Shown here piece by piece: positions 16,328 through 24,836 of a stretch of 64,000 nucleotides of DNA. Where the stretch lies: NCBI RefSeq assembly GCF_035918095.1, contig NZ_CP109137.1:6140001-6204000 (forward strand), in the 5' to 3' direction. The notes beneath the pieces were generated by a model. It did not search any database. It was not told the DNA's origin and saw only the letters and a program-made list of their open reading frames with translations. This DNA comes from Streptomyces sp. NBC_01750. Lineage in GTDB: Bacteria; Actinomycetota; Actinomycetes; Streptomycetales; Streptomycetaceae. The position numbers were made by a program, and so were the translations under genes. Each line of letters starts with the position of its first letter. The stretch's first letter is position 1.

Positions 16328-18094
16328 TCATGCCTGCACCTCCGCCGTGTGCAGCGGCAGTCGTACGGTGAACTCCGCGCCGCCGTCCGGGCCCTCCGCC
16401 AGGAGCACCGTGCCCCGGCTGCGGTGCGCCGCCTGCTGGACCAGGGCGAGCCCAAGCCCGCGCCCCGCGCCGTGCGTGGACCAGCCGCGCCGGAAGACCT
16501 CCTCGGCGTCGGCGGGGTCGACGCCCGCTCCGGTGTCGGCGACCCGCAGCATCAGCTCGCCGCGGTCGGCACGCGCGGTGACGGTGACCCGGGCACGCAG
16601 CGCCTGTACGGCCCGGCCGTCGGCGGCGGTGGCCCCGCTGACGGTGTCGCGGCCCCGGTCGTCCGCCGCGGTGACGACGACGTGGTCCTGGCTGTCCACC
16701 CCGGCGTGCGCGTCGGCGCCCGGCGCGATCGCATCCATCCCGGCGTGCGCTCCCGCTCCCCGCCCGCCCGCCGCCGCCTCCGACGCCGCGTCGACCGCGT
16801 TGTCGATCAGGTTCCCCAGGATCGTCACCAGATCGCGCGACGGCAGCGACGGCGGCAGAACGCCGTCGTCGATGCAGCTGTCCTCCGCGAGGATCAGCTC
16901 CACGCCGCGCTCGTTCGCCTGCGCCGCCTTGCCCAGCAGCAGCGCGGCCAGCACCGGCTCGCCCACCGCGCCGACGACCCGGTCGGTCAGCACCTGAGCC
17001 AGCTCCAGCTCCGCGGTCGCGAAGTCGACCGCCTCGTCCGCCCGCCCGAGCTCGATCAGCGAGACGACCGTGTGCAGGCGATTGGCCGCTTCGTGCGCCT
17101 GGGATCGCAAAGCCTGGGTGAAGCCGCGTTCCGAGTCCAACTCGCCCGACAGCGCCTGCAGTTCGGTGTGGTCCCGCAAGGTCACCACCGTGCCGCGCTG
17201 CTCGCCGCCGACGACCGGGCTGGTGTTCACGACGATGACCCGGTCGGCCGTCAGATGGACCTCGTCGACGCGCGGCTCGGACGCCAGCAGCGCGCCCGTG
17301 AGCCTGGCCGGCAGACCGAGCTCGGCCACCGGCCGGCCGACGGCGTGGTCGTCAAGACCCAGCAGCTCCCGGCCCGCGTCGTTGACCAGGGCGATCCGCC
17401 GCCGGCCGTCGAGCATCAACAGCCCCTCGCGCACGGCATGCAGCGCGGCCTCGTGGTAGTCGTGCAGCCGGCTCAGCTCGGCCGCGTTCATACCGTGCGT
17501 ATGGCGGCGCAGCCGCGCGTTGATCACGTATGTGCCGAGGCCGCCCAGCGCGAGCGCCGCGCCCGCGACGCCGAGCAGCGCGGCGACCTGCTTGCTCACC
17601 TGCTCGCTGATCTTCTGGATGGTGATGCCCGCGCTGACGAGCCCGGTGATCTTCCCGTTGTCATGGATCGGCACCACGGTCCGCACCGAGGGTCCGAGCA
17701 CGCCCAGGTGTTTCTCGCTGTATGTCCTGCCCTTCAGCGCCTCGTCGATGTGCCCCAGGTATGTCTTGCCGATCTCGCCCGGCTCCGGATGCGTCCACCG
17801 CGTGCCGTCCGGGGCCATGATCACGACGAAGGTGACGCCCGCGTCCCGGCGCAGCCGCTCCGTGTACGGCTGAAGCAGCTCGGTGGGCTGCGCGGAACGC
17901 GCCGCCGCGATCACCGAGGGGGACCGCGCCACGGCGGTGGCGGTGGCGGTGGACTGCAGTCGCGCCGTCTCCTCGGCCTGGGAGCGGTCGGTGAGATACG
18001 CGAAGAGGGCACAGCCCGCCACGATCGCGGCGACCAGCACGACCTGCATCGCGAAAAGCTGGCCGGCGAGGCTCCGGGGCCGAGGTATGCGCAT
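16328..18094 (-). CDS. Sensor histidine kinase of the DcuS/CitA type
   Basis: The 588-residue kinase has a first membrane helix at about 15-37 (LFAMQVVLVAAIVAGCALFAY) and an extracytoplasmic Cache/PAS sensor (about 40-175, with TRWTHPEPGEIGKTYLG). A second helix lies at 185-205, followed by a PAS domain (about 225-315). The helical H-box region reads SQAHEAANRLHTVVSLIELG (His near 352), as in CitA/DcuS. The ATPase domain contains LIDNAVDAA, VADTGAGVDP and GRGLGLALV. About 60 low-complexity residues interrupt it after the N-box. The ATG at 18094 is the best start but has a weak ribosome site. It is divergent from dctA and upstream of its regulator, which suggests C4-dicarboxylate sensing. Confidence 0.92.
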   Translation of the reverse strand: MRIPRPRSLAGQLFAMQVVLVAAIVAGCALFAYLTDRSQAEETARLQSTATATAVARSPSVIAAARSAQPTELLQPYTERLRRDAGVTFVVIMAPDGTRWTHPEPGEIGKTYLGHIDEALKGRTYSEKHLGVLGPSVRTVVPIHDNGKITGLVSAGITIQKISEQVSKQVAALLGVAGAALALGGLGTYVINARLRRHTHGMNAAELSRLHDYHEAALHAVREGLLMLDGRRRIALVNDAGRELLGLDDHAVGRPVAELGLPARLTGALLASEPRVDEVHLTADRVIVVNTSPVVGGEQRGTVVTLRDHTELQALSGELDSERGFTQALRSQAHEAANRLHTVVSLIELGRADEAVDFATAELELAQVLTDRVVGAVGEPVLAALLLGKAAQANERGVELILAEDSCIDDGVLPPSLPSRDLVTILGNLIDNAVDAASEAAAGGRGAGAHAGMDAIAPGADAHAGVDSQDHVVVTAADDRGRDTVSGATAADGRAVQALRARVTVTARADRGELMLRVADTGAGVDPADAEEVFRRGWSTHGAGRGLGLALVQQAAHRSRGTVLLAEGPDGGAEFTVRLPLHTAEVQA

Positions 18095-18142
18095 GCAATC
18101 AGTCTGCCTGGCCGATTTTGTGTGAACGAAACGAACGTAAGG

Positions 18143-18156
18143 GTGACCGCCGTCAC
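18143..18156. promoter_or_regulatory. Dyad in the kinase-dctA intergenic region
   Basis: GTGAC-CGCC-GTCAC is a perfect 5-bp dyad in the 123-base gap between the divergent kinase and dctA genes, 61 bases before the dctA start. It is a possible binding site for the adjacent response regulator. Confidence 0.3.
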
Positions 18157-18217
18157 AGGCTGGTGGATAGTCACGGCATCCATAGGGACATGGACGAATC
18201 GGAACGAGGAGGACCCC

Positions 18218-19591
18218 GTGGCTGGTGGAGCCGTCAGGCGGGACCGTACCCACTATCTCTATATCGCCGTGATCATCGCGGTCGCGTTGGGCATCACGGT
18301 GGGCCTGGTCGCCCCCGAGTTCGCCGTTGAACTCAAGCCGCTGGGTACCGGCTTTGTGAATCTGATCAAGATGATGATCTCGCCGATCATCTTCTGCACG
18401 ATCGTGCTGGGCATCGGATCAGTACGAAAGGCCGCCAAGGTCGGCGCGGTCGGCGGCATAGCGCTCGGCTACTTCATGGTGATGTCGATGGTGGCCCTCG
18501 CCATCGGCCTGGTCGTCGGCAACATCCTGCACCCCGGTGACGGCCTGGCGCTGACCGACGCGGTCAAGGAGGCGGGCCAGGGCCAGGTGTCGGCCGAGGC
18601 CAAGCCGCCGGTCGAGTTCGTGCTCGGGATCATCCCGACCACGATGGTCTCCGCCTTCACGTCGGGCGAGGTCCTGCAGACCCTGCTCGTCGCGCTGCTC
18701 ACCGGCTTCGCGCTGCAGGCGATGGGACCTGTCGGCGAGCCGGTGCTGCGCGGTGTCGAGCACATCCAGCGGCTCGTCTTCCGCATTCTCGCCATGGTGA
18801 TGTGGGCCGCGCCGATCGGCGCCTTCGGCGCGATCGCCGCCGTTACCGGGTCGGCCGGTCTGGACGCGCTCAAGAGCCTCGCCGTGCTGATGCTCGGCTT
18901 CTACGTGACCTGCTTCCTTTTCGTCGTCATCGTGCTCGGCACGCTGCTGCGCCTCGTCGCGGGCCTCAACATCCTCACGCTCTTCAAGTACCTGGGCCGT
19001 GAGTTCCTGCTGATCCTGTCCACCTCCTCCTCCGAGTCCGCGCTCCCGCGGCTCATCGCGAAGATGGAGCACCTGGGCGTGAGCAAGCCGGTGGTCGGCA
19101 TCACCGTTCCGACCGGCTACTCCTTCAACCTCGACGGCACCATGATCTACATGACGATGGCCTCGCTCTTCATCGCCGACGCCATGGGCAACCCGATGTC
19201 GGTCGGGGAGCAGATCCCGCTCCTCCTCTTCCTCTTCGTCGCGTCGAAGGGCGCGGCGGGCGTCTCCGGTGCCGGGCTGGCCACGCTGGCGGGTGGTCTG
19301 CAGTCGCACCGGCCGGAGCTGGTCGACGGCGTCGGCCTGATCGTCGGTATCGACCGCTTCATGAGCGAGGCGCGCGCCCTGACCAACTTCGCGGGCAACG
19401 CGGTCGCGACGGTGCTGATCGGGACGTGGACGAAGGAGATCGACAGGACGCGGGTCGACGAGGTCCTGGCCGGGAGGCTCCCGTTCGACGAGAAGACGCT
19501 GCTCGACGACGGCCGGGGTGACGCGGCACCGGAGGCGGACGTGGATCTTCCTGAGCCGCGGGAGGAGAACGAGGCGGGCGTGAAGGTCTGA
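18218..19591 (+). CDS. dctA: C4-dicarboxylate transporter (DctA, DAACS family)
   Basis: The 457-residue carrier takes up succinate, fumarate or malate with cations. Eight membrane helices and two re-entrant hairpins can be traced. Diagnostic motifs are MMISPIIFCTIVLGI (about 50), the serine-rich hairpin LSTSSSESALPRL (about 270), GYSFNLDGTMIYMTMA (about 300), and DRFMSEARALTNFAGNAVAT (about 385). The GTG at 18218 has AGGAGG 5 bases ahead. The longer open frame upstream is only a shadow of the kinase gene. The acidic C-terminal tail is extended. Divergent placement from the DcuS-like kinase argues for control by that two-component system. Confidence 0.96.
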   Translation: MAGGAVRRDRTHYLYIAVIIAVALGITVGLVAPEFAVELKPLGTGFVNLIKMMISPIIFCTIVLGIGSVRKAAKVGAVGGIALGYFMVMSMVALAIGLVVGNILHPGDGLALTDAVKEAGQGQVSAEAKPPVEFVLGIIPTTMVSAFTSGEVLQTLLVALLTGFALQAMGPVGEPVLRGVEHIQRLVFRILAMVMWAAPIGAFGAIAAVTGSAGLDALKSLAVLMLGFYVTCFLFVVIVLGTLLRLVAGLNILTLFKYLGREFLLILSTSSSESALPRLIAKMEHLGVSKPVVGITVPTGYSFNLDGTMIYMTMASLFIADAMGNPMSVGEQIPLLLFLFVASKGAAGVSGAGLATLAGGLQSHRPELVDGVGLIVGIDRFMSEARALTNFAGNAVATVLIGTWTKEIDRTRVDEVLAGRLPFDEKTLLDDGRGDAAPEADVDLPEPREENEAGVKV

Positions 19592-19648
19592 CCGCCGGCC
19601 GGTAGCGAACTGCCGCTGCTTGTCCGGCGGTTGAGGACCGCCTCTTCC

Positions 19649-19687
19649 GCTCCGCCCTCCGCCTGCCCCCGTGGCGGAGGGCGGAGC
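19649..19687 (+). terminator. Terminator of dctA
   Basis: A perfect 15-bp stem (19649-19663 with 19673-19687) has a 9-base loop and lies 57 bases after the dctA stop. It may also serve the convergent ArsR gene. Confidence 0.75.
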
Positions 19688-19723
19688 GGTGCGCCACGGT
19701 CACGGTGTCCGTGCCCGTGCCCG

Positions 19724-20029
19724 TCAGGCTTCGTTCGGTTCGGCCTCTTCCGCGATGCGGCCCAGGGTGTCGAGCTTGCTGCTCCACATGGACCGGAGGA
19801 ATTCGCAGAGCGGTCCGAGGGCTTGCCGGTCGGCCCGGTAGAACCGCTTGGTCCCGTCCCTGCGCAGTGTCACCAGGCCCGCGTCCCGCAGCACCTTCAG
19901 ATGCTGGGACACCGCGCCGAAGGTGACCTCGAAGCGGGCCGCGATCTCGCCTGCGGGCAGTTCGTCGTTCCAGATCAGCCGGAGAATCTCGCGCCGTCTG
20001 GGCTCGGCGACCGCCTGGACCACGTCCAT
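19724..20029 (-). CDS. ArsR-family winged-helix repressor
   Basis: This 101-residue dimeric repressor reads AVAEPRRREILRLIW, GEIAARFEVTFGAVSQHLKVLRDAGLV (the recognition helix near residue 42) and RRDGTKRFYRADRQAL (the wing). No metal-binding CVC motif is present, so it is of the non-metal subgroup that usually sits beside an AHSA1/SRPBCC gene. No such partner is found here. The neighbours are gene remnants, which suggests the partner was lost in the same rearrangements. The target is unknown. Confidence 0.9.
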   Translation of the reverse strand: MDVVQAVAEPRRREILRLIWNDELPAGEIAARFEVTFGAVSQHLKVLRDAGLVTLRRDGTKRFYRADRQALGPLCEFLRSMWSSKLDTLGRIAEEAEPNEA

Positions 20030-20060
20030 GCCCCAGATTTTAGCCGATGCGGCAATCCGC

Positions 20061-20602
20061 TCACCCGCCCTGCAGCCCCGCCACGATCTCCCGTGCCCGC
20101 TCGGCCCCGACTCCGGCCGAGATCAGCGCCGTCGCCGCCGCCGCACGCCCCGCATCGGCCGGATCCAGCGCGCCGTCGTTCACCGCCTCCATCAGGCCGA
20201 AGAGCTGTTGCTCGTGGACGTACGCGCCGCCGGCAGCGGAGCGGTGAACGCGCCCTCGTCCATGCCCTGCTGGAGCAGCTCCAGGCAGGACTTGCGGACC
20301 GGGGCCAGACGCTGCTTGATGCCTTCCATTGTCACGCTGCGCTGGGCCAGGGCCACCAGCAGGCGGTAGCGGTCGGCGATCTCCCAGACCGCGAGTGTCG
20401 CGCGGGCCAGTGCCTCGGAGGGGTCGCCCACACCTTCGCGGCCGCGGGCGTGCGCCTCGGCGACCGTGGCGACCGCGTCGTCCACCAGGGCCGTGATCAG
20501 CGCGTCGCGGCTGGGGAAGTGGCCGTACACCGTCCGGCGCACCACGCCCGCCGCGCGGGCCAGCTGGTCCATGGACGCGTCCGGGTCGCGCAGCAGTATG
20601 AA
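20061..20602 (-). pseudogene. TetR-family regulator, 5'-truncated and frameshifted
   Basis: From about 20602 the minus strand encodes most of a TetR regulator: LLRDPDASMDQLARAAGV, then VRRTVYGHFPSRDALI (recognition helix). The sequence runs to GAFTAPLPA, where the frame breaks between 20223 and 20233. It then continues in a second frame as YVHEQQLFGLMEAVNDG to the TGA at 20061. The first helix and start codon are missing, because homology stops where the opposite-strand transporter fragment begins. A deletion apparently removed the promoter region shared with that transporter. Confidence 0.75.
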
Positions 20603-21275
20603 GGTCACCGTCACCGCGGGCATGGTCGGCGGTACGTCCGCGCTCGCCCTGCTCACCCGTATCGACGCCGGATCGGCGTACGGCGACTTCGTGCTGCCGC
20701 TCGTCATCCTCGGGCTCGCGATCGGCCTCGCGCTCTCGCCCTGCACGGACGCCATCATGGGTGTCTTCCCCGAGTCCGAACTCGGCGTCGGCGGCGCCGT
20801 CAACGACACCTCCCTCGAGCTCGGCGGGTCGCTCGGGATCGCCATCCTCGGCTCGGTGCTGGCCGGTTCGTACTCCTCCCGTCTCGACGATGCCGTGGGA
20901 ACCAAGCTCCCGGCCGAGGCGCTCGACGCCGCCCAGGACTCGGTCGGCGCGGGCCTCGCCGTCGCACAGCAGGTCGGCGTCCAGGCAGGTCCCCAGCAGG
21001 CGAAGGCTCTGGTGGACGCGGTGAACGGTGCATTCTCGGACGCCGTTGCGCACACCAGCCTGGTCGGTGCCGTGATCCTCGGCGTCGGCACGGTGCTCGT
21101 CGCCGTACTGCTGCCGCGCCGCGGCACGGCCCGCGAGACCGAGCCGCAGGTCGCGGCCGACGAGGACACCGGGCTCACACGTTCCAAAGATGTACGGACC
21201 GCGCCGGACGAAACGGACCGGGACGCCCTGACCCGCAGGCTGCTGGGCGTCCCGGCCCCGGAATCGGACGGATGA
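20598..21275 (+). pseudogene. MFS drug-efflux transporter, C-terminal fragment
   Basis: The frame encodes about 225 residues of the C-terminal half of a DHA2/EmrB-type 14-helix exporter. Recognisable parts are LLTRIDAGSAYGDFVLPL, GLALSPCTDAIMGVFPESELGVGGAVNDTSLELGG, and a last helix near VGAVILGVGTVLVAVLLP. Such proteins have about 480-520 residues, so the first half is gone. An ATG at 20598 opens the fragment but has no ribosome site, so it is probably not translated. It abuts the truncated tetR on the opposite strand, as the two ends of a once divergent regulator-pump pair. Confidence 0.78.
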
Positions 21276-21278
21276 GGG

Positions 21279-22250
21279 TCACTGCTGGACCGGGTTGCCG
21301 TCCGTCCCGCAGATGTACCCCGCGACAATGCAGTTGGCCACCCGGCGCTTCAGCTCACCGTCGTCCCAGGCGTTGAAGAAGTCGCCGTGGAAGGTGTAGC
21401 CGGGCTGGTCGGTCACATTGACGCCGTTCCTGGTGCCGGCGAGTGTCAGCCCGCCGCCGTTGACCGGCCAGGTGATCAGCAGCTCCAGCCGCGGCACGAC
21501 CACGGGGTGCGAGGCGGGGCAGGTCTGTCCGGCCGCGTACGCCATGTGGTCCCGGTGGTCGGCACTGTCCAGGTTCTTCCCGTCCCAGCAGGTCGGGAAG
21601 TCCAGATAGTTCTCCAGCCTGGTGCCGGGAGGGCAGGTGATGAACTCCCGGCTGGACTCGGGCCGGCCCACGCACGACCAGCGCGCCGCCGGGTTCTGGT
21701 CGGGAGAGGTGGCCAGGGCATTGCCGACGACGTAGCGCAGACCGCGCGGATGGGCCACGGCCCGGGCGTGGTCGGTGATGCCCTGGTAGTAGACGGTGAC
21801 CCGCTCGGGGGCCACTGGAACTCCGTTCTTGTAGAGGGTGGGCGTCCAGTACGAGGAGAGGTCCACCGCGGGCGTGCAGTTGGTGGTGCCGGCGGCCAGC
21901 GACTGGAGCGTCGAGGCCGCGTTCGCGGTCCGGTTCCCGTAGAACTCATGGATGTGCGAACGGCCCGCCTGTCCCGGGAAGACGATCGGGTCGTCGCCCC
22001 TGCGGTGGCTGGAGAAGCACTCCGCGCGGAATTCGCTGCCGCGCACCGGGGCCGCGGCCTGTGCGACGATCGCGGCCGTCTGGGCGCTGGTGAAGGTGTA
22101 GGCGTGGCCGTTGTGGCCTGACATGGCGGGACGGGACGCGGTGCGGCCCGAATCGGTGTCGGGAGCCGCCCGTTCAGTCCTCGCGGTGACCCATCCCGCC
22201 GTGATCAGGAAGATCACGGCGGCAAGGCCCGTGAGCAGTCGGCGGAACAT
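21279..22250 (-). CDS. Secreted DUF1996 protein
   Basis: The 323-residue secreted protein has a signal peptide (MFRRLLTGLAAVIFLITAGWVTA) and the DUF1996 domain (about 65-310). The family's HIHEFYGN motif lies near residue 117, with SSYWTPTLY (about 155) and a late DHMAYAAGQTCPASHPV stretch. The fold's activity is unknown; in fungi and actinomycetes the family is secreted and often near carbohydrate enzymes. The ATG at 22250 has a perfect AAGGAGG. It starts 16 bases after the stop of the GH16 gene on the same strand, so both are likely one transcript. It is convergent with the MFS fragment 3 bases away. Confidence 0.88.
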   Translation of the reverse strand: MFRRLLTGLAAVIFLITAGWVTARTERAAPDTDSGRTASRPAMSGHNGHAYTFTSAQTAAIVAQAAAPVRGSEFRAECFSSHRRGDDPIVFPGQAGRSHIHEFYGNRTANAASTLQSLAAGTTNCTPAVDLSSYWTPTLYKNGVPVAPERVTVYYQGITDHARAVAHPRGLRYVVGNALATSPDQNPAARWSCVGRPESSREFITCPPGTRLENYLDFPTCWDGKNLDSADHRDHMAYAAGQTCPASHPVVVPRLELLITWPVNGGGLTLAGTRNGVNVTDQPGYTFHGDFFNAWDDGELKRRVANCIVAGYICGTDGNPVQQ

Positions 22251-22266
22251 TGCGGTCCTCCTTGAT

Positions 22267-23745
22267 TCAGTCGAAGGGGATGCGTACGACGGACTGGTTG
22301 CCGACGCCGACCGTGCTGGCACCGCCGCCGATGGCGTTCCACACCTCGATCCGCACCTTGCCGTTCGCCAGATCGCCGAACGCCCCGGTGGCCGACTTGA
22401 GGCCCTTCGCCTGGGTGTAGTGCTCCCAGCCGGCGACGGGGTCGGTGGCGAAGTAGCTGTACGTCTCCGTCCGGTCCCAGCTCCCGTCGCCCGTACGGTC
22501 GTAACTCACCCTGACCTGCTGGCCGTTGGCGACCGTGGAGCCTGCGTCGACGAACAGGTCGAACTGCGTCGGGCCGCCGTTGTACTTCCTGGTGATCCCG
22601 GACGAGGTGAAGACCTGCGGATTGTGCGGGGTGCCGTCGTAGTTGGCGCCGCCCGCCGAGGCGAGGCTCACCGTGGAGGCCGATGCCGCCGCGTCGCCCG
22701 CGCCGCCTCCCGTACGCAGATACAGCTGGGAGGAGCCGGAGGGCGGGGGAGTCGTGGGCGGGTCGGTCGTGGGAGGTGTGGTGGGCGGGGTGGTCGAGCC
22801 GCCGCCCTTGGTCCAGACGGCGATGTAGTCGACGAGCATGGGGCGGCCGGGGACGGTCGCGGCCGTCGGGGTCTTGCCGGCCAGCGCGTCGGGGAAAGCG
22901 CCGCCGATCGCGACATTGAGCAGGATGAAGTAGCCCGCGTGGCTGGTCATGTTCGCCCAGGTCCCGGCGTCCACGCGATTCTCGGCGACGCTGTGGAACA
23001 GCTGGCCGTCGACATACCAGCGCAGTTCATTGGGGGAGGAGGAACGGTCCCACTCGAAGCGGTACGTGTGGAATGCGGACTGGCAACTCGCCCCGGGGCA
23101 GGCGCGGTTGTTGGCGATGCCGCTGGTCTCGTTGCAGGGGCCGCCGGGGTTGACCCCGCAGTGCAGCACCCCCCAGACGGAGTTGATGCCGTTGACGTTC
23201 TCCATGATGTCGAACTCGCCGATGGACGGCCAGTTCCAGTAGTTGCCACGGTAGGGCGCGCCGAGGGCCCAGAAGGCGGGCCAGTAGCCGAGGGCGGACT
23301 GGCCGGTCACATTCGGCATCTGGATCCGGCCCTCGATGCGCAGCGTGCCGCCGGCCGGGGCCTTGAAGTCGGTGCGCCGGGTCTCGATTCGGCCGGAGGT
23401 CCAGTTGCCCCCGCCGTCCCGGAGCGGAGTGATGCGGAGGTTGCCGGTGCCGTCGAGACTCAGGTTGTCGGGGTTGCCGGTGTAGTTCTGGATTTCGCCG
23501 GTGCCCCAGTTTCCCGGCCCGTTCGGGTAGGCATGGCCGAGGTCGATCTGCCAGTTGGCCGACGAGGGCAGGGTGCGGTTGGCGCCGTTGAAATCGTCGC
23601 TCCACTGGAGATTCCAGCCGGGCGTGGGCGGTACGTCACCGCGGGCGGAGCCCGCGCCGGTCACAGCGATGAAACCGGCGAGGGCCACGGACATGGCGAC
23701 GATCATGGTGAGCAGGGGGGTGCGTTTGATGCGGCTCGTGCTCAA
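22267..23745 (-). CDS. Secreted GH16 beta-glucanase (laminarinase-like) with C-terminal module
   Basis: The 492-residue enzyme should cut beta-1,3 or mixed-linkage glucans outside the cell. A signal peptide (about 1-36) is followed by the GH16 domain (about 45-300) with the catalytic motif GEFDIMEN (Glu, Asp, Glu) near residue 177. A Thr/Pro linker (TTPPTTPPTTDPP) follows, then a beta-type module of about 150 residues that may bind glycan. No ATG suits the start. The TTG at 23745 has GGAGG 6 bases ahead and gives a clean signal peptide. A perfect palindrome lies 33 bases upstream, suggesting LacI-type sugar control. The downstream DUF1996 gene is probably in the same operon. Confidence 0.92.
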   Translation of the reverse strand: MSTSRIKRTPLLTMIVAMSVALAGFIAVTGAGSARGDVPPTPGWNLQWSDDFNGANRTLPSSANWQIDLGHAYPNGPGNWGTGEIQNYTGNPDNLSLDGTGNLRITPLRDGGGNWTSGRIETRRTDFKAPAGGTLRIEGRIQMPNVTGQSALGYWPAFWALGAPYRGNYWNWPSIGEFDIMENVNGINSVWGVLHCGVNPGGPCNETSGIANNRACPGASCQSAFHTYRFEWDRSSSPNELRWYVDGQLFHSVAENRVDAGTWANMTSHAGYFILLNVAIGGAFPDALAGKTPTAATVPGRPMLVDYIAVWTKGGGSTTPPTTPPTTDPPTTPPPSGSSQLYLRTGGGAGDAAASASTVSLASAGGANYDGTPHNPQVFTSSGITRKYNGGPTQFDLFVDAGSTVANGQQVRVSYDRTGDGSWDRTETYSYFATDPVAGWEHYTQAKGLKSATGAFGDLANGKVRIEVWNAIGGGASTVGVGNQSVVRIPFD

Positions 23746-23777
23746 GGAACACCTCCGGGAGGGTGGTGCCGAGGGAG

Positions 23778-23793
23778 TTGAGAGCGCTCTCAA
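23778..23793. promoter_or_regulatory. LacI/CebR-like operator upstream of the GH16 gene
   Basis: TTGAGAGCGCTCTCAA is a perfect 16-bp palindrome centred on GAGCGCTC. It resembles the operators of Streptomyces LacI-family sugar regulators such as CebR (TGGGAGCGCTCCCA). It lies 33 bases upstream of the GH16 start, where it could block transcription. Confidence 0.7.
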
Positions 23794-23882
23794 ACAGTTT
23801 TGTAGATGTAGACAGTCCAGCCGTCAATGGCTGCACATCGTTGACTTCTTGAACGCGTTGCCGGTTTGGGCTGAACCGCTGG

Positions 23883-24836
23883 TCAGGAGCGGACGGCCGG
23901 TTCTGTCCCGTCGATCCCGTCGGCCGACGAGGCGTCAAGCGCCGCCAGTTCCGCGGCACTCAGAGTGAGTCCGGCGGCCGCCGCCGAATTCCGGATGGTC
24001 GAAGGCCTGCTCGCCCCCGGGATCGGGATCACGGTCGGCGACTTCGCCAAAAGCCAGGCCAGGGCGGTCTGTTGGGGACTCACGCCGTGCTCCCGAGCCA
24101 CCTGGTGGAAGGCGGCGTACGGACCTGTCACTTCCCTGCTTTCTCGGTCCGCTCCTGCGCCGTACGGATCCGACGGCCCGTCCAGTGAACTCCGTGAGAT
24201 CCCGCCGAGTGGACTCCACGGAAGAAAGGCGAGGCCCAGCTCCGCGCAGAGCCGCAGCTCCGCCTCGCTGTCGCGTACCGCGGGCGAGTACCGGTTCTGT
24301 ACGGAGACCAGCCGCTCTCCCAGCATCTGCCTGGCCAGCCGGATCTGAGCCGCGTTCGTGTTGGAGATCCCGGCGAACCGGATCGTGCCCTCCGCCAGCA
24401 GCTCCTGGAGCGCGCCGAGCGAATCGGCGAAGGGGACGGACGGGTCCGGCTTGTGCAGCTGATAGAGCCCGATCGCCGCGACGCCGAGCCGGTCGAGCGA
24501 ACTCCTGGCGGCCTGCTTGAGATGGCGCGGATCGCCGTTGACCGTCCAGCCGCCCTCGGCGGTCCTGCCCCGGCCGCCTTTGGTGGCAATCAGGACGGAG
24601 TCCGTATCGCCGCCGTACGCGGCGAGCGCGCGTCGCACGAGCAACTCGCCGGCACCCGGCTCGCCGCCGGGCGGACAGTAGGAGTCGGCCGTGTCCACCA
24701 GCGTCACGCCGGCGTCGAGAGCGGCATGGACGGTGGCGAGGGCCTGCCGCTCGTCGGGGTGGCCCTCGATGGACAGTGGCATGGCGCCGAACCCGATCGC
24801 GCTCACCTGGAGGCTGCCCAGCGTGCGGTACCGCAT
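23883..24836 (-). CDS. Aldo/keto reductase
   Basis: This 317-residue NADPH-dependent oxidoreductase is a (beta/alpha)8 barrel. The catalytic tetrad appears as Asp in VTLVDTADSY (about 49), Tyr in the same segment, Lys in LIATKGG (about 86), and His in LYQLHKPDP (about 128). GISNTNAAQI and the late IPIPGASRPSTI bind the cofactor. Its ATG at 24836 overlaps the stop of the epimerase gene by one base (TAATG), so the two are coupled. The substrate is unknown. The pair with an NAD-dependent epimerase and a divergent Lrp regulator suggests a small catabolic or detoxifying operon. Confidence 0.93.
   Translation of the reverse strand: MRYRTLGSLQVSAIGFGAMPLSIEGHPDERQALATVHAALDAGVTLVDTADSYCPPGGEPGAGELLVRRALAAYGGDTDSVLIATKGGRGRTAEGGWTVNGDPRHLKQAARSSLDRLGVAAIGLYQLHKPDPSVPFADSLGALQELLAEGTIRFAGISNTNAAQIRLARQMLGERLVSVQNRYSPAVRDSEAELRLCAELGLAFLPWSPLGGISRSSLDGPSDPYGAGADRESREVTGPYAAFHQVAREHGVSPQQTALAWLLAKSPTVIPIPGASRPSTIRNSAAAAGLTLSAAELAALDASSADGIDGTEPAVRS

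Noticed and set aside
16199..18217. Long plus-strand open frame running into dctA
   Set aside because: It is the complement of the sensor kinase gene and its translation is low-complexity; dctA has its own GTG with a strong ribosome site at 18218.
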